Shown here piece by piece: positions 1 to 9,146 of a stretch of DNA of 64,000 nucleotides; the stretch's first letter is position 1, and each line of letters opens with the position of its first letter. The notes under the pieces were generated by a model that had not been told where the DNA came from, did no database searches, and saw nothing but the letters and a program-made list of their open reading frames with translations. Location: contig NZ_CP044126.1 of assembly GCF_016864575.1 (NCBI RefSeq), forward strand, positions 1-64,000, in the 5' to 3' direction. The position numbers and the translations under genes are program-made. Source of the DNA: Rhizobium sp. BG4 (lineage in GTDB: Bacteria > Pseudomonadota > Alphaproteobacteria > Rhizobiales > Rhizobiaceae).

Positions 1-1480
1 TTCAGCGTCATGGCATTGATGGCGCTGATAGCGCCGTGGCGGCGATGACGAGCGCGAATTGCTTGTAGAGTTGACCGGTAAGGCCCCGGAAGGAAGGCGG
101 CGGGGATGAGACGCGCCATCAGCACCAGCGGTGATGCCGATAACAGGGCCGAACAGCTCGTCCATCGCCTTCTCGGCGGCTTTCCTGCCAGACATTCCCT
201 GCTCGATATGGCGTGCCACGCCCTCGACGATGACGATCGCGTCGTCGACCGACGATGCCGATCGCCAGCACGATGGCGAAGAGGGTGGAGAGATTGACCG
301 TGAAGCCGAGTGCAGCCATCGCCGCGAAGGCGCCGATGATGGTGACCGGAACCGTCGTCGCCGGAACCAGCATCGCCCGCCAGTCCTGCAGGAAGACGAG
401 GATGACGATCAGCACGAGCACGCCGGCCTCGATCAGAGTCACATAGACTTCGTCGATTGAGGCGGTCCACGAATTTCGTGGTGTCGAACGGGACGTCATA
501 GGCAAGGCCGGCGGAAAGCTCTTCGCGAGCTCGGCCATTTTGGGCGCGACGTCCTTGGCGACGGTGATCGCATTGGCTTCCGGCAGCTGAAAAACGCCGA
601 TGCCGGCGGGCCGGCCGGCCGTTCTGCATGAAGGACTGGCTGTAGGTCTGGGCACCGAGCTCGACCCGGCCGATGTCGCGCGGACGCGGGTGATCCGCCG
701 CCATTCTGGTCGTCGACCTTGACGATGATGTTTTCGTAATCGGCGGCCTCGTTCAGCCGTCCGTTGACGTTCAATGTATATTGGAAATCCTGCCCGCGGG
801 CACCGGGCGGAATGCCGATCTGGCCAGCCGTCACTTCCTGGCTCTGCTGCTGCACGACATTGATCACGTCTTGCGGCGTCATCCCCCGCGCTTTCAGGAG
901 CTCGGGATTCATCCAAATGCGCATCGCATACTGGCCGGCGCCGAACACCGAGACATTGCCGACGCCGGGCAGGCGGGCGAGTTCGTTCTGCAGGTTGATG
1001 ACGGCGTAGTTGGACAGGAACAGGCTGTCGTAACGGCTGTCAGGGGAGGTGAGGCTGACGAATTCGAGGATCGAGGTCGATTTCTTCTGCGTCGTGACGC
1101 CCTGCAGCTGAACGGCGTCGGGCAGCGATGACATGGCGATCGCCACGCGGTTCTGCACCAGAACCCTGCGCCTGATCCGGATCGGTGCCGATGGCGAAGG
1201 TCACCGTCAGCGAGTAAGTGCCGTCGCTGGCGCTGGTCGACTGCATGTAGAGCATGTTCTGGACGCCGTTGACCTGCTGCTCGATCGGCAGCGCCACCGT
1301 ATCGACCAACGTCTTGGCGCTGGCACCCGGATAGCGGGTCGTCACCTGCACGGTTGGCGGCACGACATTCGGATACTGCGCGACCGGTAGCTGGAAGAGC
1401 GCCACGGCGCCGATCAGCACGAAGACCAGCGCCAGGACATTGGCGAGGACGGGCCGCTCGATGAAGAAGCGAGAGATCAT
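1..1480 (-). CDS. RND multidrug efflux permease (AcrB/MexB, HAE1 family), N-terminal part, frameshifted and cut by window edge
   Basis: This is the inner-membrane pump of a tripartite RND efflux system. The start reads MISRFFIERPVLANVLALVF, the typical first transmembrane helix of AcrB-like pumps, followed by the porter-domain segment around QYPNVVPPTVQVTTRYPGAS. Later parts (LPGVGNVSVFGAGQYAMRI; VLVLIVILVFLQDWRAMLVP; the VNLSTLFAIVLAIGI segment) lie in other frames, so at least three small indels near 1160, 700 and 200 interrupt it. One is an extra G at about 1164. Homology continues to base 1, so the C-terminal two thirds lie outside the window. It follows its membrane-fusion partner by 18 bases, which points to one operon. 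I read the frame breaks as sequencing errors, but a decayed gene cannot be excluded. Confidence 0.85.
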
Positions 1481-1498
1481 GCGCGCCTCCCGGGAATA

Positions 1499-2713
1499 TC
1501 AGCCGAAGGAGGGCGGGGGCTCATTGGGGCCGGCCTGGGGCGCGGCGGCCCCGGAGGCGTCAGCCGTTGCCGGTATCTCCATCGTCGCCTTCTCGGGCGC
1601 CACCTTGTTGCCGGAACGGCCTGCTGGAAACCCTCAGTGACGACCCAATCCTCGGCGCTGAGTCCGGATTCGATGACGCGCAGGCGTCCCTCGCTCTGGC
1701 CTGTCTTCACTAGCCGCTGCTCGACGGTATCGTCCTTGCCGACGACGAGCACGTAATTGCCCTGCTGGTTGATGCCGATCGCGTCGTCACGCACCAGAAG
1801 CGCCTTGTCCTCATGCCCGACGGTACGCGCACGCGCACGAACAGCCCGGGCAGCAGCGCCCGATCCTTGTTCTCCACGACGCCGCGAACCGCCAGTGTCC
1901 CGGTCGAGGCGTCAACCTGTGGGGCGGCATAATCGAGGTGGCCCTTGAAGGGATAATCGGTCTCGCCCTGCAGGCCCATTTCGATCGGGATGTTGGAAGA
2001 TCGGTCTGCTTGAAGGTATGGCCTGCGCCGCAAGCTCGCGCTTGATCATCAGCACCTGGCTCTCGCTGACATTGAAATGGCATAGAGCGGATCGAGCTGG
2101 ACGATGGTCGCGAGCGTCGTCGGCCCCGGAGACGCCGACCAGCGTGCCGATCTCGACAAGATGCGCGGTGACCGTGCCGTCGAACGGAGCGGTGACGGTC
2201 GTGTAGCCGAGATTGATCTTTGCCAGTTCGAGCTCGCCTGGGCGTTCAGGATGGTGGCATTCGCCTGGTCGAGCGTTGCCTTGGCGTTGTCGAGCGCCGT
2301 CTGCGTGCCGACTTTCTGGGCGCTCAGATTGACCTGGCGCGTATATTCCTGATTGGCTCCGACCTGTGCGGCCTGGGCCGAGGTCAGCGTCGCCTGCGCC
2401 TGATCGAGCTGCGCCTGATAGGTGTTGCTCTGGATGCCGAAGAGCTTGTCGCCGGCTTTGACAGCGTCCGTCGCGATAGTCGATCGTTCGACGAAGCCCT
2501 GGACACGCGCCTCGATATCGACCGATTTGAAGGCGGCGGTATTGCCGGTCAGCTCGAAATATTTGGTGACGTTCTGCTGCAGCGGCTGCGCCATGCGCAC
2601 CTTGGCGGCGGTGGCTCGACATAGGTGTTGCCGTTGCCGTCACAGGCGGTAAGCCCGGCCGCACACAGGAGCGCGGCAAGCAGATGAAAACCCTGAGACC
2701 CTCCCTCACGCAC
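1499..2713 (-). CDS. RND efflux membrane-fusion (periplasmic adaptor) lipoprotein, frameshifted
   Basis: This is the AcrA/MexA-type adaptor that joins the inner-membrane pump to an outer-membrane channel. A GTG start at 2713 has a GAGG-type ribosome site just upstream and gives a leader ending in a lipobox-like LTAC, so the mature protein is probably a lipoprotein. The biotinyl-lipoyl/coiled-coil part is clear (VQGFVERSTIATDAVKAGDK, then a Gln/Ala-rich hairpin, then TTVTAPFDGTVTAHLVEIG). The reading frame changes several times (about 2600, 2240, 2050, 1990, 1820 and 1650), but each piece continues the family. In the corrected frame the stop is at 1499, 18 bases before the RND permease start. 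No TolC-like gene is seen nearby. Confidence 0.8.
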
Positions 2714-2869
2714 CCTGTCACCTCATAATCTACGAGCTGCAGTCCCTATGCGCGTCCCGGCAACCTAAGGGTTGCAAGGTTCAAAGCTATCACAATATGA
2801 AGCCGTATTTTTCAGAATTGCAATAGCCCGCTATCGATCCTGCTAACATGGCGGGCTAAGGCGAATGGG

Positions 2870-3424
2870 CTAGGCGGCGCGGAGCCTCCGATAGGTGAAT
2901 GCGCCGCCGATCAGCAGGGCTGCCACTGCCACGATGGCAACGAGAACGTGCCGGTGCAGCGGCAGGTGGCCGAAGATCTGCTCGATGCCCTGTCCGAAGA
3001 GATAACCGATGGCGGTGAACAGCGTCCCCCAGATGACGGCGGCGACCGCGTTGACGGCCATGAAGGTCGCGGTCGGGACATTCGACATGCCGATCGCAAC
3101 CGGGCTGATCGTGCGCAGGCCATAGACGAAGCGGAAGGCGAAGATGAAGCCGGCGGGATAGCGCTCGAGAAGCCTGTTGGCGCGCTGGAAGGCCGGTTGA
3201 TCGACGAGCTTGCGGATGCGCGACCAGCGCCGCGCGTGGCGGCCGTGAAGAAGAACAGCTGGTCGGCGATGAAGGACCCGGCGGCGCGGCTGCTGCCGCT
3301 TCCAATAGGTCATCAGGTGGCGATGGGCGAAGACGCCGGAGAATGACCGTGGTTTCCCCCTCGATGCCGGCACGAGAAAGACGGCCAGCAGGCCGTATTT
3401 CGTAATCAGAAGCTCAAGGGTCAT
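2870..3424 (-). CDS. DedA/SNARE-associated family membrane protein, frameshifted
   Basis: DedA family proteins are polytopic inner-membrane proteins linked to undecaprenyl phosphate or lipid scrambling and envelope homeostasis. The N-terminus (MTLELLITKYGLLAVFL) and the C-terminal half (RYPAGFIFAFRFVYGLRTIS, then a helix ending in WGTLFTAIGYLFG) are in one frame. The segment between about 3370 and 3240, which should hold the glycine-rich EGET-type motif and the AADQLFFF-like stretch, is scrambled by several small indels. The other frames supply the missing residues (for example FIADQLFFFTAA). About 185 residues, near the usual family length. It abuts the ChaA-like gene on the same strand. Confidence 0.75.
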   Translation of the reverse strand: MTLELLITKYGLLAVFLVPASRGKPRSFSGVFAHRHLMTYWKRQQPRRRVLHRRPAVLLHGRHARRWSRIRKLVDQPAFQRANRLLERYPAGFIFAFRFVYGLRTISPVAIGMSNVPTATFMAVNAVAAVIWGTLFTAIGYLFGQGIEQIFGHLPLHRHVLVAIVAVAALLIGGAFTYRRLRAA

Positions 3425-3439
3425 GGTCGCTGGCTCCGG

Positions 3440-4567
3440 TCACGGCTGGAAGATCAGCAGAACATAGGCAAGGAAAAGCACCAGATGAACGGCGCCCTGC
3501 ATCATATGCGTGCGGCCGCTGGCGAAGGTGATCATGCTGACGGCCAATGTCAAAGTCAGCATCACCAGATCGGTGCCTTCCAGGCCAAGCCTGATCGGAT
3601 GGCTGGAAATATGGGCAACCAGCAGCATGGCCGGTACCGTCAGGCCGATGGTCGAGAGCACCGAGCCCAGGAATATGTTGACCGAGCGCTGCAGGTTGTT
3701 GGCGATCGAGGCGCGGACGGCTCAGCGCCTCGGGCGTTGCGACAAGCACGGCCATGATGATGCCGCCGATGGCTGCGGGCGCATGCACCGTCTCGATGAT
3801 GTAGTCGATCGGCCGGGCCAGCTGTTCGACCAGGAAAACGACGGGCACCATATAGGCGAAGAGCAGCAGGGCATGGAGCAAGATCGCGCCCTTCCGGAGA
3901 GGCGCGCGATGCTTCGGCTGCCCCGCTTCGCCCTCTTCGCTGAAATAGCGGTGGTGGCGGCCTGCCTGCAGCATCAGGAAGATGCTGTAGAGGCCGACCG
4001 AAATGACCACCAGGATCATTTGCCGCGGTGTCGAGGCCTGGCTGCCGTCGGCATGGATAAAGCTCGGCAGGATGAGGCTGAGTGCTGCCAGCGGCACGAT
4101 GAGGCCGAGATAGGCATTGGCGCCCTGCATGTTGTGCTGCTGCTCCGGCCGCCGCCAGCCGCCGACCAGCAGAGATAGCCCGACCATGCCGTTCAGGATG
4201 ATCATGACGACGGCAAAGAGCGTATCGCGGGCAAGCGTCGGGTTGTTGGCGCCGTGGATCATCACCGCGGAAATCGCCATGACCTCGATCGAGGTGATCG
4301 CCAGCGTCAGGATCAAGGTGCCGTAGGGTTCGCCAAGTTGTTCGGCGAGATGATCGGCATGGCGGACGACCGAAAGCGCCGAGCCGAGCACGGCGGCGAA
4401 GATCCAGAGAAAGATGACGGCAAACAGGCCGGGTTTGTCAAATGGTCGAACAGCGCGTCTTCGAAGAGCAGGATGATGGCGCTGGTGACGAGCCCGATGC
4501 CCAGAAACCATTCCTCGCGCACGAGCCGCGCGATGCCGAAAGAGGGGACGGCCAGACTGTTGGTCAT
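3440..4567 (-). CDS. ChaA-like calcium/sodium:proton antiporter, frameshifted
   Basis: This is a cation/proton antiporter of the CaCA superfamily, close to E. coli ChaA. The start is set at MTNSLAVPSFG (4567). Clear family segments are ALSVVRHADHLAEQLGEPYG, ILTLAITSIEVMAISAVM and, in the second half, GGIIMAVLVATPEAL and STIGLTVPAMLLVA. The E-P-Y-G and T-x-x-E motifs mark the two alpha repeats. Two small deletions break the frame. One is a missing base in the AAA run at 4440-4442, the other a two-base loss near 3725. After correction the protein has about 11 helices and 375 residues, ending IFQP at 3440. It stands directly upstream of the DedA gene. Confidence 0.82.
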
Positions 4568-4819
4568 GACGACGGCAGCCCTGTTGGAAGATCCCGCCGC
4601 CGAATATGCATCAACGCCATCGCATCCCCCAACTCCTCGGCGGCTCCTCCCGCCGGCAGGAGCGTACACGTCTTTGCGATCTTCGGCGAGGGTGCGTGCC
4701 GAAGAGGGACAGTCCGGCATCCAGACCGAAGTGGCGGTCATGTTCTTGTGACCAGCGCCAGCGCTCGGGAACCGCAGGCCATCGTTCGCGTTTCTCCGCA
4801 GCCGACAGGAGATCCATCA

Positions 4820-5047
4820 ATGAACATGGCCGCCAATATCAGCGAATTTAAGAGTGTAACAGGTGTCCCGGTGCTGCTCGCCGAGGCCCGCCGCAGCAAG
4901 GGCTATTCCCTAGACGACATGGCCGAAACATCCGGTCTGACCGTCAGCGAGATCGTGGCGCTGGAAAGCGGCAAGGATCAGGACCGGCAGCATATTCGCC
5001 GCATGGGCTCAGCACTCGGACTGCCGCTGGCCGCTCTCGGCATTTGA
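4820..5047 (+). CDS. small helix-turn-helix (XRE/Cro-type) regulator
   Basis: A 75-residue protein that is nearly all one HTH domain: LAEARRSKGYSLDDMAETSG, then LTVSEIVALESGKD as recognition helix, then a third helix. This is the Cro/C1 fold, so it probably binds DNA. The start at 4820 is chosen because an AGGA ribosome site lies 7 to 10 bases upstream. The same frame is open further upstream but has no family signal there. It lies between the divergent ChaA-like gene and the convergent HutC-like regulator. The target is unknown. Confidence 0.7.
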   Translation: MNMAANISEFKSVTGVPVLLAEARRSKGYSLDDMAETSGLTVSEIVALESGKDQDRQHIRRMGSALGLPLAALGI

Positions 5048-5062
5048 ATGTTCCATATACAA

Positions 5063-5818
5063 CTAGCCGGTCGGCAGGATGCCGCTGCGGCTTTCCAGGC
5101 GGTAGCGATGACCGGGATAGACGATGCGGGCGGTCGATACGACTCGCCGGCCCGACCATGTGCGGCGCCGGATCGTCAGGCACGGTTCGGTCTTCAGGAT
5201 CATCAGCAGCTTGCATTCCCAGGGAAGCGGAACTGTCGCTTCGACGACATGTTCGGACCCGCTCAAGGGCGCGATCGCCGATAGATAGGCGTTCGGCGTG
5301 ATCACCGAAAAATCTTGGTCTAGATAGTCGGGAGCGACCTCGGGATGAACGTAGCGATCCTCGATCTGGACCGGCACGCCATCCTCGCTGTGGACGATCA
5401 GTGAGTGGAAAACCGCCGAGCCGATCTCCAGCCCGAGCGCATCGGCGACATCAGGCGAAGCGGAGGCCTTGGCCAGGGAAACCACTGTCGCCTCGTGCAA
5501 ATGGCCGCGTTCGGCGATCTCTTCGGCGATGTTGCGGACTTCGAAAAGCGCCGATACGCCTTTGCGTTCGGCAACGAACGAGCCGACGCCCTGGATGCGG
5601 ATCAGCTCGCCCTCATTGGCAAGCTCGCGCAGCGCCCGGTTGGCCGTCATCTTGCTTACGCCGAGTTCCAGTACCAGCTCGTTTTCCGAGGGCACGCGAT
5701 ATTTCGGTGGCCACTCTCCGCTATGGATTCTGTCCAGAATGATCTGTTTGACGCCTGCGTAGAGCGGCGTAGCGTCATTGGCTGCCAGCTCTTTTTTCAT
5801 CTCGCCGCTGCGTTTCAT
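5063..5818 (-). CDS. HutC-like GntR-family transcriptional repressor
   Basis: The N-terminal winged helix (residues about 15-85: ILDRIHSGEWPPKYRVPSE, then ELVLELGVSKMTANRALREL) is GntR type. Residues about 95-245 form a UTRA ligand-binding domain (SLIVHSEDGVPVQIEDRYV, then the conserved tail LTIRRRTWSGRRVVSTARIV). The M-T-A-N-R-A-L signature matches HutC, the repressor of histidine utilisation that responds to urocanate. It is divergent from the ABC transporter operon that starts at 5994, and a perfect 14-base palindrome lies between them. Starts at 5818 or 5800 are both possible. The likely role is control of that operon, with an imidazole or amino-acid derivative as ligand; this is inferred from context. 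Confidence 0.88.
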   Translation of the reverse strand: MKRSGEMKKELAANDATPLYAGVKQIILDRIHSGEWPPKYRVPSENELVLELGVSKMTANRALRELANEGELIRIQGVGSFVAERKGVSALFEVRNIAEEIAERGHLHEATVVSLAKASASPDVADALGLEIGSAVFHSLIVHSEDGVPVQIEDRYVHPEVAPDYLDQDFSVITPNAYLSAIAPLSGSEHVVEATVPLPWECKLLMILKTEPCLTIRRRTWSGRRVVSTARIVYPGHRYRLESRSGILPTG

Positions 5819-5890
5819 TGCCTAATCCCCGGGCACGATGATCAATCGCCAAAAATCTAAACTTAATTCTTGCATAACACAAATTTTTTC

Positions 5891-5904
5891 ATATGGTACC
5901 ATAT
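5891..5904. promoter_or_regulatory. perfect 14-bp palindrome, probable HutC-like operator
   Basis: ATATGGTACCATAT sits in the 175-base space between the divergent HutC-like gene and the transporter operon. GntR/HutC repressors bind palindromes in such positions. The right half (CCATATACAACT) recurs at 5052-5063 at the 3' end of the regulator gene, which could be an auxiliary half-site or chance. Not tested. Confidence 0.5.
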
Positions 5905-5993
5905 ACAACTTCCGCTGCTGACGCTGACGGAGGCAAGCCGGCGAAGATCGGTGGGTGACGACAAGTCAAGGCGAGCTTCAGAGGAGTAACACA

Positions 5994-6832
5994 ATGAAAT
6001 TCCATCATACCATTCTTGCGGGTGCGGCCATCGCGGCAGCGCTCTCCGCTCCGGTCATGGCAAAGGACTGGAAGACGGCGACCATTACGCTTGAGGGCGC
6101 TTACGCCCCTGGAACATGACCAATGCAGACGGCACGCTCGGCGGCTTCGAGCCGGAGCTTGCCAAGGTGCTCTGCGAACGCGCCAAGATCGAGTGCAAGC
6201 TGGTCGCTTCCGACTGGGACGGCATGATCCCGGCGCTGAACGCCGGCAAGTTCGACGTGATCATGGATGCGCTGTCGATCACCGACGAGCGCAAGAAGAT
6301 CATTGATTTCACCGTTCCCTATGCTGCGACGCCCGCAGCCTTCGCAACGGCCAAGGACAGCCCCCTTGCCAATGCGGCCGGAACCGGCGCCGTGATCAAG
6401 ATGACGCCCGGCCAGACCGGCGTGAAGGAAATCGAAGCCCTCAAGGAAGCCTTCAAGGGCAAGACGATCGGCATCCAGGCGGCAACCGTCTATGCCAAGT
6501 TCGTCTATGACAATTTCGGTTCGATCGCCGAAGTCCGTGAATACAAGACCGGCGCCGACCGCGATCTCGACCTGCAGAACGGCCGTATCGACCTCGGTTT
6601 CGACGACGCCGTCTACTTCAATAACGCCTTTGCATCGGCAAACGATACGCTGGCCTTCACCGGCCCAGAGATCGCCGGCTCCATCTGGGGCGAAGGCGAA
6701 GGACTTGGCGTGCGCAAGGAAGATACCGACCTGCGCGACAAGCTCAGCGAAGCCATCAAGTCGGCGCTTGCCGACGGCACCGTCAAGAACCTCTCGATGA
6801 AGTGGTTCAAGGTCGACGTCAGCCCGCAATGA
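5994..6832 (+). CDS. ABC transporter periplasmic amino-acid binding protein (SBP_bac_3), frameshifted
   Basis: This is the periplasmic substrate-binding subunit of a polar amino-acid transporter. A signal peptide (MKFHHTILAGAAIAAALSAP, cleavage after VMA) is followed by the family motif GGFEPELAKVLCERAKIECK, then DGMIPALNAGKFDVIMDALS and ERKKIIDFTVPY. The frame breaks in the CCCC run at 6106-6109. One extra C restores GAYAPWNMTNADG, exactly what this family has, so a sequencing error is likely. The corrected length is about 280 residues. The start is set by a GAGGAG site eight bases upstream. First gene of the HutC-linked operon; the ligand may be histidine-like, by context only. Confidence 0.88.
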
Positions 6833-6862
6833 TCGCTGGCGGCTGACGCCGCCGCTACGCGG

Positions 6863-6882
6863 CCTCCGGCGCAAGCCGGAGG
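6863..6882 (+). terminator. hairpin after the binding-protein gene (attenuator or mRNA stabiliser)
   Basis: CCTCCGGC, loop GCAA, GCCGGAGG: a perfect 8-base stem with a GNRA tetraloop in the 94-base space between the binding protein and the first permease. There is no U-run, so it is more likely a 3'-end stabiliser or partial attenuator, which raises binding-protein expression over permeases in such operons. Confidence 0.5.
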
Positions 6883-6926
6883 TCATCATTGCTATCTTGC
6901 TGCCGTAACGGACGGGGATCGGACCT

Positions 6927-7652
6927 ATGGCAACCCTGGGACTCCTGGGCTTTGGTGAAAATGGATGGGGCGCGCTGCTCCTCGTCGCGACGCTGATGAC
7001 ACTGGCCGTCACCGCGACGGCGCTGTTGATCGGGGCCGTGCTCGGCACGATCATCGCCTCGGCGAAATTGTCCGGCAATTTCCTGCTGGTCACCATCGGC
7101 AATATCTATACGACCGTCTTTCGCGGTGTCCCCGAGCTCCTGATCATCTACCTGATCTATTTCGGCGGCTCGTCGGCGGTTACCGCGATCGGCCGATCGC
7201 TGGGCTATGAAGGCTTTCTCGGCCTGCCGTCCTTCGCGGCCGGCGCGCTTGCCGTCGGAATCATTTCCGGCGCCTATCAGGCCGAAGTCTATCGCGGCGC
7301 ATATCTCGCGATCTCCAAGGGAGAGCTTGAGGCCGCCTCGGCAATCGGCATGCATCGCATGATGCGGCTTCGCCGGATCATCATGCCGCAGGTTCTGCGC
7401 TTTGCCATTCCTGGGCTTGGTAACGTTTGGCAGCTGAGTCTGAAGGACTCGGCGCTGATTTCGGTGACCGGTCTTGCGGAGCTGATGCGCACCAGCCAGG
7501 TCGCGGCAGGCTCCACCCGCCAGTATTTCCTGTTCTTCATCGCCGGCGGCCTGCTTTACCTGCTGCTGACCAGCCTGTCCGACCGCATCTTCAACGGCGC
7601 CGAGCGGCGCGCCAACCGCAGCCTGGCGCCGGCTGCCATGGGGCAGGCGTGA
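6927..7652 (+). CDS. ABC amino-acid transporter permease (HisQ/OccQ type)
   Basis: A polytopic permease of 241 residues with the histidine/glutamine permease fold. It has an N-terminal helix region (ALLLVATLMTLAVTATALLI), the FRGVPELLIIYLIYFGG motif typical of the HisMQ family, and the EAA loop (GAYQAEVYRGAYLAISKGEL EAASAIGM) that docks on the ATPase. It pairs with the next gene to form the heterodimeric channel. Its stop overlaps the next start by one base (TGATG), so translation is coupled. Confidence 0.9.
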   Translation: MATLGLLGFGENGWGALLLVATLMTLAVTATALLIGAVLGTIIASAKLSGNFLLVTIGNIYTTVFRGVPELLIIYLIYFGGSSAVTAIGRSLGYEGFLGLPSFAAGALAVGIISGAYQAEVYRGAYLAISKGELEAASAIGMHRMMRLRRIIMPQVLRFAIPGLGNVWQLSLKDSALISVTGLAELMRTSQVAAGSTRQYFLFFIAGGLLYLLLTSLSDRIFNGAERRANRSLAPAAMGQA

Positions 7653-8356
7653 TGGATATCGAGTTTCTCACATCCACGATGGTCACGCTGCTGAAGGCCG
7701 TTCCGACGACCCTCATGCTGTTTTCACTGTCGATCTTCTTCGGCGGTCTGCTGGCGCTCGTCATCGTCTCCATGCGCGTCAGCGGCAATCCGATCCTTTC
7801 CGGTTTTGCCAAGGGCTACATCTTCGTGTTCCGCGGCTCGCCGCTGCTGATCCAGATGTTCCTGGTGTTCTACGGGCTCGGTCAGTTCGGCTTCATCCGC
7901 TATTCCTTCCTCTGGCCGTTCCTGCGCGAGCCGGTCGTCTGCGCGGTGCTGTCGCTGGCGCTCTGCACTGCCGGATATTCGGCCGAGATCTTCCGCAGCG
8001 GCATCCGCGCCGTCTCGCCGAAGGAGATCGAGGCGGCCCGCGCCATCGGCATGTCCGGCTTCCTGATGGTTCGCCGCATCATTGCGCCGATCGCCTTCCG
8101 CCACGCGCTGCCGGCCTATTCGACCGAGATCGTGCTGATGATGAAATCGACGGCGCTGGCGAGCCTTGTCACGGTCTGGGAAGTGACGGGCGTCGCGCAA
8201 CGCCTGATCTCGCAGACCTACCGGACGATGGAGGTCTTCCTCTGCGCCGCGCTGATCTATCTCATCCTGAATTTCCTCATCCTGCAGGCCATGGCCCTGC
8301 TCGAATATTCGCTCTCCAAACACCGCCGCGCCGTTCCGCCGGCACTCAAGGCTTAA
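7652..8356 (+). CDS. ABC amino-acid transporter permease (HisM/OccM type)
   Basis: Second permease of the same transporter, 234 residues. The start at 7652 overlaps the previous stop; the frame is open upstream but that part overlaps the first permease. Typical features are VFRGSPLLIQMFLVFYGLGQ, then AGYSAEIFRSGIRAVSPKEI followed by EAARAIGMS, the EAA loop. About five membrane helices. It ends 13 bases before the ATPase start, with a GGAG ribosome site in the gap. Confidence 0.9.
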   Translation: MDIEFLTSTMVTLLKAVPTTLMLFSLSIFFGGLLALVIVSMRVSGNPILSGFAKGYIFVFRGSPLLIQMFLVFYGLGQFGFIRYSFLWPFLREPVVCAVLSLALCTAGYSAEIFRSGIRAVSPKEIEAARAIGMSGFLMVRRIIAPIAFRHALPAYSTEIVLMMKSTALASLVTVWEVTGVAQRLISQTYRTMEVFLCAALIYLILNFLILQAMALLEYSLSKHRRAVPPALKA

Positions 8357-8369
8357 GGAGCAAATCACC

Positions 8370-9146
8370 ATGCCCGGTGTGACCCGTCTTTCCGTTCGCA
8401 ACATTCGCAAGAGCTTCGGCACGCATGAGGTTCTGCGCGGTATCTCGCTAGAGGCGCAGGATGGCGACGTGATCTCGCTGCTCGGAGCTTCGGGATCCGG
8501 CAAGTCGACCTTCCTGCGCTGCATCAATCTTCTGGAGACCGCCAGCGATGGCGAGATCTGGGTGGATGGCGAGCAGATCCGCATGGTGCACAAGAATGGC
8601 CGCGCGCGTCCGGCGAGCCAGAAGCAGGTCGATCATATCCGCTCGGAACTCGGCATGGTGTTCCAGAGCTTCAATCTCTGGTCCCACATGACCATCCTGC
8701 AGAATGTCATCGAAGGTCCCGTTCACGTTCTCAAGCGCCCCAGGGCGGAGTGCATCGCCGAGGCCGAAGTGCTGCTGGAAAAGGTCGGCATCGCCGACAA
8801 GCGCCATGCCTACCCGGCGCATCTTTCGGGTGGCCAACAGCAGCGCGCTGCGATCGCCCGTGCGCTTGCCATGAAGCCGAAGGTCATGCTCTTCGACGAG
8901 CCGACCTCGGCGCTCGACCCGGAACTGGTCGGCGAAGTTCTCCGCGTCATGCGCGCGCTCGCCGAAGAGGGGATGACGATGCTCGTCGTCACCCATGAAA
9001 TGAGCTTTGCCCGCAACGTTTCCAACCGTGTCGTCTTCATGCGTGAGGGGCTGGTGGAAAGCAGCGGTTCGCCGGACGATATGTTCGGCAGCGGCGCAAC
9101 ACCCGCCTTCCGCCAGTTCATCGGTCACTTCGGAACCGGGCAATGA
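8370..9146 (+). CDS. ABC amino-acid transporter ATP-binding protein (HisP type)
   Basis: A 258-residue ABC ATPase of the polar amino-acid family. Walker A is GASGSGKST, the Q-loop is VFQSFNLWSHMT, the signature is LSGGQQQR, Walker B is KVMLFDEPTSALDPE, and the H-loop is VVTHEMSFA. An insertion-rich segment between the D-G-E strand and VDHIRSELGM is also found in HisP and OccP. It completes the binding-protein/permease/permease/ATPase set, and its stop overlaps the next start (ATGA), tying uptake to the lyase-like enzyme. Confidence 0.93.
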   Translation: MPGVTRLSVRNIRKSFGTHEVLRGISLEAQDGDVISLLGASGSGKSTFLRCINLLETASDGEIWVDGEQIRMVHKNGRARPASQKQVDHIRSELGMVFQSFNLWSHMTILQNVIEGPVHVLKRPRAECIAEAEVLLEKVGIADKRHAYPAHLSGGQQQRAAIARALAMKPKVMLFDEPTSALDPELVGEVLRVMRALAEEGMTMLVVTHEMSFARNVSNRVVFMREGLVESSGSPDDMFGSGATPAFRQFIGHFGTGQ

